From positions 10,418,501 to 10,482,500 of the forward strand of contig NC_059548.1 in assembly GCF_905220415.1 (NCBI RefSeq): a stretch of DNA of 64,000 bases, in the 5' to 3' direction. The notes below the pieces were generated by a model, which was given only the letters and a program-made list of their open reading frames with translations, did no database searches and was not told the DNA's origin. Shown piece by piece: positions 34,444-46,400 of the stretch (its first letter is position 1; every line of letters begins with the position of its first letter). Position numbers and translations under genes: made by a program. The DNA comes from Colias croceus (taxonomy: Eukaryota; Arthropoda; Insecta; Lepidoptera; Pieridae).

Positions 34444-37400
34444 GTAAAACTTATAGCGTATTTTTAGTGTTTTAATAATGTCAGCCCTGGTAAAAGTTGG
34501 CGGCAACCCTTATTTATGTTCGAAAAAGTTACCAAAAAAACAAAACCCTCGGTTTTGGTTTTAAAGTTTAAGTTACTCAAAATAGCAATAGTTTTAGTAA
34601 TATGAAAAAGTAAAATCAAGTAGTTCTTTTAGGACATTAAAAATGAACAAACCGAATAATTAATAATAGCCCATGTGTATAAATAAATGAATGAATGGCA
34701 ATATTTTTTTTTAAGTTATCAAATAGGTAACAAATAAATAATCACTATTACCTAGGTATGTATTAAAGGTACGAAATGTCAAGTTAAATATTTTAGGAAA
34801 TCTAAAGCATAATTACCTTACACATAATATAACGTACAAATTTGTTTCAAAATATAATTTTAAAAGATAAAAAATAAAAAAACTTACAACTTTGTCAGGT
34901 GTGGGGTTCGAACCCACGCTCCCTCTCGGGAACCAGAGCTTAAATCTGGCGCCTTAGACCACTCGGCCAACCTGACGTGCTTACACGTAGCCAACTTTGC
35001 GTAACGTCTGGGATAAACTTAACTAACTTAGGATGAGAAATGTGGACTTAGTTACTTTTCACATGTAACATTAGTTCATAACACTTGACATAATAAATTG
35101 GTCTTCTAAATTCTTCTTGGTCTTTATTACACTATAACATTCAGTATCAAAAAACATGTATACCTATAAAGACAAACTTATGCCAAAAATAACGTAATTT
35201 TCAAGGTAATAACAAGTACTTTTTTGTTGTCAAAATATCTACCAGTCGTATAGACTAAGTAGGTACCTATATCTTTTGCATTTAAAAAAACTCTCCTATT
35301 GCAATCAAAACACACACATCGATTATCACTATAACCACCTAATTACAATAGTTAGCCCCTGCCCCCTGTCTAACAAAACAATCTCTTTCAGTCAACACCC
35401 TGCAAGCACCCCGTGATAGTCCTCCAAGACGTGGCCTTCACGGACCTCCACGCGCTGGTCGAGTTCATATACCACGGGGAAGTGAACGTGCATCAGAGGA
35501 GCCTATCCTCCTTCCTGAAGACCGCTGAGGTGCTCAGAGTGTCTGGCCTCACGCATAATGATGATGCTCAAGGGGTAAGATTAATGTACCTACATTTATT
35601 TTGAAGTGTATTGTATACGAAAATGTGTTAAATTATTAGTGTTAAAGTTTATATCACTACATAGTATAAAACAAAGTAGATTACTCTGTCCCTATGTATT
35701 GTATGCTTAAATCTTGAAAACAACGCAACCGATTTTGTTGCGGTTTTTTTTATTAGATAGAGTGATTCAAGAGGAAGGTTTTAGTATATTATTTATTAGG
35801 TGTTAGACAAAGCGGGCGAAGCCGCGGGCGGAATGCTAGTAAATTTATAAAGAATAGAAAAAAATCGAAGCGGAATTCGAACCCGCATCCGATCCGCATA
35901 GTGTAAAAGTTTACATGAAATTTGAGATTGAAGAAGAATATGTTAATCTTGTAAATTTTGGTGTAATTATAACATTGATTATTTTATTAGTTTATGGTTG
36001 TATTTAACATCGTATCTATTAAATATGTATGTATATAAACTATAATCTTTATTCCTGCGGGAAAAATGTTTTTTTTTTTTATATTTATTATACATTTACT
36101 TAATATTGTCTACTAATATATCTGAAATCTATAACAAATGTCTTTTCGGGACCATAACATACTTGATAAGTACTATAGCTCCTTCAACAAAAATGCATTC
36201 ATTCCAAAACGAGAAACAATTGCACCAATAAATTAAAACTTCTTTTCGCCACAAAAATAAATTGAACTGAGTAATTACAATAGATATCTACTGTCTAGAC
36301 TATTCAAACATATACACTATTTGACTATTAATTAACGGCCAATATAGTTTCGTTATAATTATTTAAATTTTGATAGAAATTACGGTAATATGCATATATT
36401 GCTATTGCATAGCTTCTAAGTTCTATCGTGGGCCTTGAGCGCGGCGACCGAATTTAAAAATTCCGTAACGAACAAACCTAACGCCCCCCACTCCAACCGG
36501 CACAGCGATGCTATGCAATAGCTTAAAAATATTTGCATAATATTTATGCATATTACCGTAATTTCTATCAAAATTTACCGCGGCAGTCCTCAAGTGCCAC
36601 ATGTATTTTTTTTACAATTATACTAAAAACTTAAAATAGTTATCTAAACCAAACTGATACCTAATACATGAAAAAGGGAAGAAAGTAGGAACATAATATA
36701 TTACTCACATTACTTATCCAAGCATTAAAATTAGAATTTATATTTATGCAATTTTAGAAACATTTTTTTATAATTATTTCAGCAATACAAATATTCGTAT
36801 TATTTTAATTATACACATAACACCTTTGCAAATACAGATGTCCTTCAGTTATAATGGTCTATGTATTAATATTTAATATGTACATAATATTAGATATAAA
36901 CTAATACATAAGTGTAGGTATTTTTTTTAATACGTTAGGTTTTATTTTAGAAACTAAATGAAAATAAAATTATGATAATTTTCATTGTTATGCTCTTTTT
37001 TACTTTTGGTAGTAATATAGACTTTAAATCGTCGCAATTATGACACAATATTTTTAAAATAGTTCAGCCAGACACATAGACAAACAACCTTACTTATACT
37101 ATTTATATTTGGAAAACTCAACCCAGTTGGTTCAGCCGTTTTCAAATAATGAGCACATAATATTGTGTTTGTTTTTGTCTAATACGAATCCTTTGTTAGA
37201 TACCTACCGTTTAGACCTTAACAATATGATTCTAAAAATCACTTGTGTAACTATTTTTTCACTTTTTCTGAAATTAACGCTTATGACGTCACAAATTACA
37301 ATATGGCGCTGAATCGATCCTATTCTTCGTTGGTATTTATTAATTATTATAACCCTATCATCGCATCTGTCTGTCTGTTCAATAAACACCATAAAAACTA

Positions 37401-40400
37401 GAGCACCGATTTTCATTATATTTTTACCACTCATCGTACTTCTCGAAGGTGTTAGAATATATATATGTATTATTTTTTTCTCAACCGAAAGCTAATTCAA
37501 AGCAAGCGCAGTAGTACTTATCATATTCAACATTGCATTTCGCAACCGAAAGCTAGTTCGAAGCCATATTTGTTAACTTTAAGACAACGGGTCTAGCTAC
37601 AGCAGAAGCTCATTCTTAACATTGTCCACAGCCGCTCGTGCAGAGCCTGGCCCGGGCCAACACCGCGCCCTCCCCGCACACGCCGCCGCACCCCGCGCAC
37701 ACCTCGCACACGCCGCACACGCCGCACACGCCGTATACCGACAAGCTGGAGGAAGCCCTACTCCACCCCCCTATCCGCCGCTTGCACGCGCCCCCCCGCC
37801 GCCTGTCCCGCTCCGCGGACAACTCCCCTGACGTCATCAAGCGCGCCCGCCACGACAATAACAACGATCAGCCACAAATACACGACTTTTCCACCAAGAA
37901 TCCCCTGCTGAACAACACAAGAGCTCACGAACAGCCTAACAACGGTAATGGAGTGTCGAATTCGCTGTCTCCGTCGCCGCGGCTGATGGATGAAGTCAAG
38001 AACGAGCCGCTGGACATGATCTGCCCGACGAACGCTGATATAGATCGCAGCACTGATGACACGCCGCCGCACTCCCATCATAGACAAATGGTAAGAAATC
38101 TTCGATGTTTAATGAGTTTGCAGACCTTACTACAAATTTATTAATGACATTAATTTATTGTTTTGCGAATGTTGTTAAAATTAAAATATCTACTTAATTG
38201 AAAACCTCCATTACGTTCAGGAATTATTTAGTAAATTGTGGTATAGGCACGAAAACGAAAAACATTTTTAAATCCGGACCTAATGCTAAAAATCCTACCT
38301 TTTACTTATGAGCTGCCAATAATTGATCCTACTAATATTATAAATGCGAAAGAGTGTATGGATGTTTGTTACTCTTTCACGTAAAAACTACTGAACCGAT
38401 TATAATGAAATTTAGCACACATATAGAGGGTAACTTGGATTAACACATAGGATGGTTTTTATCCCGGAAATCCCACGGGAACGGGAACTATGCGGGTTTT
38501 CCTTTGCAAACGCGGGCGAAGCCGCGGGCGGAAATCTAGTTTCATATAAACATAAAAAAATATTTTGTTAATTATACGGACCTCTATCACAAGGTTTGAA
38601 ATTAAACCTTTGTATTAATGGCAATAAGGCTCTTCAATAAATAAAGATTGAAGAAAAATATGTTCCAATTCCGTCTTCACCGCTGATTAATGTAAACATT
38701 ATTTACTAAATTCCAACGCAATTATTTCATGAAACGCGCCAATCAAAAAGTAAAAAATTGACACTTGTAGCTTGTTATCTTATTATTCTTATTGCTACTA
38801 ATTAATTATCAAATAAAGTTATGCCCAAGTTCGATCTTATTATAAAATCACTTGTGGGGAATTCACTTTGATGTTTATTTATTTGGAGGGTAGAAATAGA
38901 AGGGAGTATAAAACTACCCTCATTTTTGCGCTTAATTACTATTTGGGTTTAATTAATATTTTCGTTTTTTAATTACTGTGAAATTTGCATGAATAGACGT
39001 CACTTGATGTAAATAATCATATTTGATAAACAGTTTTTACTGCAATACAAATGTTAGAATGAATAAAAATACACTTTATGTTGAATTGTAGCCTGCACTT
39101 AACCGATAATTAATTATCATGCAGTTAATTTCCCCTAATTTAACTGAATTAATTAATTATTAGGTTATGAAAAAATATAATAATATACAGAGCGTCTAAA
39201 AATGTCATCATTCATAGTTCTTACAAAAAAAAAATTGAAAATTTGGCGCCAAAAATCCGCCATTTTAAAATCTACTATTTAGAATATTCAAACATTAAAA
39301 CGTAACCCTAAACTAAAGCCTGTAACATCTAAGTACATTCTACCTCTATATCCCTAGAAACACATCCAAAATAAAACGTCAATCAAAATATCTCGCATTT
39401 TTCTAACAAGCGATTATCAGTATCATTGTATGCAATACGACGCCGAGTATTCGTTGATAGTTTCCGGGTACTAGATTCATTCAGACAAGGTCAAAAAGAC
39501 AGGAAACTATTTAACTATTTAGGGGATACGTTGATTGCAATCTCGATAGTCAATTTAATTTTGCTAACTTTCGACTTCATTGATGTGAGATCTAATCTAC
39601 ATATTATGACAAAGCATTTGTGAAGTTTCGAGAATTACATTTTAAGAAATTCATTATATTTTTTACAATAATTGGGAAATGCTGAATAATGTTGGTATTA
39701 CTTCGACTTAATACTAAAGCTAGGTTCGATTAAATAAATAACTAAATAACCTGTAGATAAGTTTATCGCCTTCTTACTCTTACAGACTATAATATACCAA
39801 GGTACCAAAAAACAACACACTGTTTAGGTATGAAAAAGCTGTGATAAAAAAAAACAAAAACTCAATGCCTACTTCATTTAAACAACGAGAAAATAAATAG
39901 ATCATTTTTTTTAATTTATCTTAAGTCTTAGGGAATATTTAACGGTTTCGCAATATTTTTGAAAAATAAATGAGTACTAACTTTTATATATTTACTTAGA
40001 TATAAAAATAATCACAAAACGATATCAGTATATGTACTTCTTTTAACTAGTTTTAATGACAATGATGGCAGTCATAAAAAAATGTTTTGATAAAAATAGT
40101 AAATCATGATGTAATATTGATTTAATATTATTGAATCAGCTTAAATTCGCACAATGCCTATAATTTTTTCCTCTATTGATAAGAACAACTTAGGATAGAT
40201 CATAGATGTAAATCTTTTCTTTTTTTTTTAATAAAGCTTTTGAAACAATAATAAATCCATACTAATATTATAAATGCGAAAGTAACTCTGTCTGTCTGTC
40301 TGTCTATTACTCAATCACGCCTAAACTACTGAACCAATTTGCATGAAATTTGGTATGGAGATATTTTGATACCCGAGAAAGGGCATAGGCTACTTTTTAT

Positions 40401-43400
40401 TGCGAAATATGTACCACGGGCGAAGCCGGGGCGGACCGCTAGTTAAATATAAAAATGATTCTTTAAAGGTAATATAGACAATTATTATATTTATGTATTT
40501 CATATATCTCTTGTTATTATTTAACAAATATTATGTTAACTGTTATTTTATTCAGTAAATCTCTTCCAGTATCGATATCAAAGACATAACTATATATTGA
40601 AGTACGCATTTCTTATCAAAGCGTTGATTTTCAGAGCAAAGCTTAGGCACAAAAAGTTATTACTAAGTTAGATTGCTCGTCTAACTTTAATAGTTCGAGG
40701 CTGGTTTCCCCAGAGATAAGTTGTCCTGCCTATATAATAATGTATATTTCCTTAAGAACTTGGCATTTTATGTAATCTGTATAAGATTAGAAAAAATCCT
40801 GTTTTGTTTTTATTTCGAATCTTTTGATATGTAAAAACGTACGTGAGACAAAGGTTATTAATTATATAATAAAAAAACGACGTGTGGCACTCGGGGACTG
40901 CCGCGGTAAAGCTTATTGCATCATTGCATGCTATGCCTTCAAGCAACACCTCCGCCCGTCGGAGTGGGGAGCGTGAGGTTTTTTCGTTACGAAATTTCTC
41001 GATTCGGTCCCCGCGCTCAAGGCCCGCGATAGAAGCTATGCAATAGCTTAATAATATGCTACCTAGTTGTCCAAAAAGCTTCATACCTTACTAAACTTTC
41101 TTCAACAAACCAAAAAAAAAAAATTGGTCGACTCCATTTTAAATAATTCATGGTTAACAAGCCAAATACTTTTTTATAGTTAATTATAAAAATTACCGAG
41201 ATCTTATCTTATCAAAACTGCAGTAGTTTAACTATCACAATTCAGCATCAAATTACGAGCGAAATCTAAACGCTCATAGAGTAAGTACTAAACAGATATT
41301 CAACGGTATAGACTTTAATGCCTATACTTGTTTGCCTCAGGGAGGGCCGCCATCCCGCGCCAGCTCCGCCGACGCCGACGACCGCACTCCACCGCCTCAG
41401 ATGCCACAGCCGCCTTTCATATCGCCAGCCGACACTAAAATATTTGGCCCATCACACAACTTTAACTACCCAATGTCGCTCACTGACCCATCGTCTACAT
41501 TGGCCGGTAGGAATTACTTAATTTACTGTCTTTTACTTACTTAAATAGTTATAAATTTTTATTGATGTGTTGAAATATTTCTTGTCGCAAAACATAAGAA
41601 AGATTTTTGAGGTCATGTAATAATTTCAGGTCTGCAGAGTCCCCTGACTGACAACATCGCTGGCACATCACAAGGTGAGTAACGGCTTGTCTAGCAACAA
41701 GTTTATTTTATGCATTACCAACATATATTGAACCAAACGATATTTTTAATGCACTGTCTGTCGTATGCCACCATCACCGCTTCCTCTCTGCTCTGTCATT
41801 ATTAGGTTTATATATCATTATTAGGTTTTATATTTAAAATTGTATGAGGCAATTATCACGTGACATATTCTATATATTATGTATATTAATATATCTCCTC
41901 CTAACCTGTATATGTCTTCATTTTGTGCTCTGTGTTCTGTACTCAATATTAATGTTAGCTTATTGTGTTATGGTTCGATGGACATCCGTTATAGCAGGCA
42001 CAAAGTAACCAAAGTTAGTCGGACTGTCGGCTCTGTGACACGAGAATTGATCATTGAACCAAAACGCAACGTGCCGTGCATGTTAATGTATTGTAACTAT
42101 AGTTTAATGTTTACTTTACAAACGATTGCTAGCTTGTTTTATAGATGTGTCTTGAAAGTATTAGGACGATCCCTCCTCCCACTACTCCCAATCGACCTCC
42201 CGAAATTTTATTTAACCCACTTTTATTTTTAATTTCTTTTCTTTTCCAAATCATTAAAATATGCACTTAACATTGTACTATACAATTGGCTATAATTAAA
42301 AAAAAAACAACGTGCAAAAGAAGAAAAAGAAGAAAATCCGATATCGTAACGTCGCGAATTTGACAAAATTTTACAACTAAATTATTTAAACGCTCCCATG
42401 AATCATTCATATTTCTTAAAACAGTCTCGTATTACCCTCAATCATAATTGTCTTGGGAAATAACGTTGGGGCACACAAGATCAGACAATGGAATTTAGCA
42501 ATGGTTTTGTGGTATCAGTTTATATTAAAAAGACATTTCATTGAAGAAATACTAACGCTTTTGTTCGAGATATCCGAAACCGCACTCGACGACGCGGCCG
42601 CCGTTTGTTATGAAAACAATGATTTCATCAATCATGGCTGAGCTTTACTAAGACGTAGGTCGAATTAGAGAAACAAAATTATGCGTACTAATACCGCTTG
42701 GCTATCGGCGCGTCGGATGACTATCATCAAAGTGGGGGGTGGCGGTGCTTGTAAAGTCGAGAGGCTACGATAGTGAGTGCATTAAAAGTGCGTTCGGAAG
42801 CTTCCATGGGGTTAACTGCTTGTGTTGTGACCAGGTGGCGCCCGCACCCCCCAGGAAGAGTACCGATGCGAGCCCTGTAACAAGAGCCTGTCCTCCCTGA
42901 CGCGGCTCAAACGACATATACAAAACGTTCACATGCGACCCTCCAGGGAGCCCGTCTGTAACATTTGCCGGCGCGTATACTCCAGCCTGAATAGCTTGAG
43001 AAACCACAAGTCGATCTATCACCGCAAGCAGCAAGCGCCCTCCGGCCAGGGCCCGTTCTACCCGGTCAATTGACGCCAGAAACCGTTGCCATACACGTTG
43101 CCATTCGAAGAAACCGAGCTGCCATCCTAACCACCTAAAACGCCATACTCTTGCCCGTAGACTTTGTTAAGTTTAAAGAAATTATGTAACGCGATATGTT
43201 CCTAACATGTACATAGCATAGTTTTACGTGTATCTTGCATGCGCATTGACCTATATAATGTATGTATACTGCGAGCTGCGGCGCCCGCGCTCGCACGCTC
43301 GCTCCTGGAACCAATTGGGACACCCGTGATCGGTACACGCATAACTACCAACGTTTTTAAGCGCATTAGTCAATTTCTTTCGAATCACGTTAAATTGCCT

Positions 43401-46400
43401 CTACGACAGGTTCGAAACGCCAAACGGCGGCACTGTCTGTGCCAATTGGTTCCTCCGGAATGGGACCTGTCGGATGCGAGCGGTGGTGTTGGTGTGCCCT
43501 TTCCCTGGGGGTGGGTGTGTATTGACTAATGCGCTAATGTTGGTCGTTATGTGTGGCGCAGTGGGGCCGCTGGGCGCGGGGCACCGCTGCGAGGTGTGCG
43601 GCAAGCTGCTGTCCACGCGCCTCACGCTGAAGCGGCACACGGAGCAGCAGCACCTGCAGCCGCTGCACTCGGCGCGCTGCTCGCTGTGCCACAAGGTGTT
43701 CCGCACGCTCAACTCGCTCAACAACCACAAGAGCATCTACCACCGGCGCCAGCGCGCGCCGCCGCAGCCGCAGAACCTGTCGGCCGACAAGCCGCCGCAC
43801 GCGCTGCAACACGCGCCGCACGCGCTGCCGCACCCCGCGCACCCCGCGCACCCGCAGCACGCGCCGCCCGACTTCTACAAGTTCAAAGACCAGTTCAACG
43901 TCTAGGCGGCTCTCTCTCCTCTCCATTCGTTTTAGTGCATTTCCTTTCTCTATCTGTAGGGGCGCGGGGTGTGAGTCGCGGAGCGGGGGCGCGGGGCGCG
44001 GGTGTGACGCGGGCGACTCTTTGTTGAATTGTAAGCGCGCGCCCGCTATGTGCAATACCGCATGAAACGATTCCTGAATTTTTACACTATGTTAAATGTG
44101 CGACAATAAGGCGAAGAGAAAATTAATATTTTGAAAAAGAGAAAAATCTTGGTGCTGTAAATTTATATATTAGGCTTAAATTTATAAAATGAAATTGAAC
44201 AGTGTTCGTTGTGAGCGACAAAAGAGGCGTATCGTTTTAACGTTGTGTTCATTTTTCGGCGTTTTGCAATTTTATTTATTCTGTATTTTACCTTCATGAT
44301 CTCACTCTTAGATATTTATACGAGATTACTAAAAATTCTATTTAAAAAAATAAATAAAATTATATACGCTGATATATAATTGGCTAATGAGGCTTTTGAT
44401 TTTTTTACTATTAATTTTATTAAGGTGTTTTCGTTTTGACTGTAAGACTGATACTTTCAGAAAATACATAGCACCAATAGATAAGGATTACAAACGCACC
44501 ACTAGGAAACAACCGGCCACCGACAAGATACAACTCACATATCCGCAATAGTCCACGACACAACACACAATATGACACAACACACACGACACAACACAAA
44601 CTGAACTTCCGCGTCGACTCTACTGAATCTAGTCGACTCTTCTGTTCCACTTCCGCGATCGAGGCATAGCCAGCAATGTGCCATGTAAGGGAATCAATAT
44701 GGCTATTTTATATTTTTATTTAGATTATTTAAGTCTTTCATCACTATCAATGTGTTCGTTTCGTCGATTTTACTATTTTTATAATCGGCTTCTTTTAAGT
44801 TTACACAATTTTTATCACATAATTTTAAAACTTTATTTTTAATTTCAAATTTATTATTGATATTAAACGTAAAATAGATGATAATTGTAAAATCTTAGTA
44901 ATTCTCAGTGTTAAATGTTCCTAAATTTGAACAGTGTGAATTTTTTGATTACTCTAATTCATATAAATCCTGCTTGCCATAGTAAATAATAAAAATACAA
45001 GTTTGTTTTATGCAAATATAGTAGACATACGTTCGTGAGGTCTAGATTCAGAATGACCTAGCTATAGTCGTTTCTTTCTCCACGTGTACCATACCTTAGT
45101 ATATTTTGAACAAAATTTGAACATAGCAAAGGATTCGTTTAAGAGCAACAGTTTCGGAACATTATTTCTGAATCTAGACTGAAAGCACAATTTATCGATG
45201 TGAATATTCTAGTTCAATACATCACCATTTCGAGTCAATAGATGTCGCTTAAACCAATTTTCTTTTATAGCCGTAAGGAATATATTATGTAAGTGTAAAC
45301 ACATAATTTATTGTATGAATATACATATTAAGTAATTATTAGTGCCTGCTTAACATATTGTTTTCTATTATTCGAAAAAAGACATATTTTGCGTACTTCT
45401 AATTCTATTAGAAGTTGTGTTCGAAACACACTAGGGGGTTATTGCTATTTAACACGTATAAGAGGCTTCCTACATATTTTAATACTATATTATGTTGTTA
45501 TTACTAGATGCATAAACGCTTAGCCATTACAATTTGTTTAGTTGTTTATAAGCTTTATCTTAATATTTTTAAACGAATTGGAAGACTAGAGATTTGGTGC
45601 TAAATTGGTATGATGTTCGTATTAGAAAAAAAATTGTTAAGAAAAACAATTGACGGAGGCTAAATTTAAAAAATTTCGCGACATTCCGAGCGACGACCGT
45701 TAAGTTTTGATTTGCTGGTTGCAAACTTTCGAACATAGTAGTTGTTGTTTTTGTCTAGTAATTTTAGTGATAGTTTCTATTGTTAATTTGGGTTTTGGGG
45801 ATTAAGTTAGTTGACTATATAGATATAAGAACATTTTATCTGAATTCATAGCGATAATAGTATGTTCTATATGTTTAATGAATACAGGGATGTGCTGCAG
45901 ATTACAGCAGTACGGTTTGCGCGGAGTATAGATATATTTATACTCTGTGGATTATTTATTTGGCTATGTTGGCGAGCACTAGATGTTAAAAAATTATTTT
46001 GAAAAAAAATCAAAATTGCCAAAATTAATAAGCGCTATAGACTGATTAGACTAAGTACGCGATTGTACACTATTAGGCGTATTTCTAGGAATGTACAATT
46101 ATTTATTAAATTTTATATAAAGTCAGAAGCGTAACTCGTTTCGGTTGGTATTAATTCAAAATTTGTGATTTGATGATCTTGTTTTTTGAAATTTTTTGTT
46201 ACTAGTTGCAAAGTTTTATGGGATCTCAGACCTCGTTGCTCGTACCACGAACATTTGTTACATGACCGTTCATTTCGACATCTTTCAAGTAGGTATTTTG
46301 AACTAAAAACGTTTGCAACTTGTTATTTCAATTTAGGTAAGTGTTGTAACATTCCCACCTTTGAACAGTACAACGATTTTGAGGCTATAATATTATTTCT

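Larger units (their letters stand above)
34444..35391. other. broad intron inside the BTB domain, with a tRNA gene
   Basis: It is AT-rich, with the minus-strand tRNA-Leu gene at 34893-34976 as the only clear feature. It ends in AATCTCTTTCAG. Confidence 0.7.

Noticed and set aside
35868..35905. Possible second tRNA next to the Helitron at 35653
   Set aside because: Only a T-arm-like GGTTCGAATTCC and a T run are present on the minus strand; no acceptor, D or anticodon arm can be formed.
40752..41084. 110-codon minus-strand frame
   Set aside because: It spans an interspersed repeat shared with 36365-36605, where the frame is broken, so it is not a gene.
41879..42232. 117-codon plus-strand frame before the first finger exon
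   Set aside because: No known motif, AT-rich codons, and it lies between two well-defined broad exons in intron sequence; joining it would break the common phase.
43534..44055. 173-codon minus-strand frame and 158-codon plus-strand frame over the second finger exon
   Set aside because: They are shadows of the GC-rich zinc-finger exon in other frames; the arginine/valine- and alanine-rich translations are composition effects.
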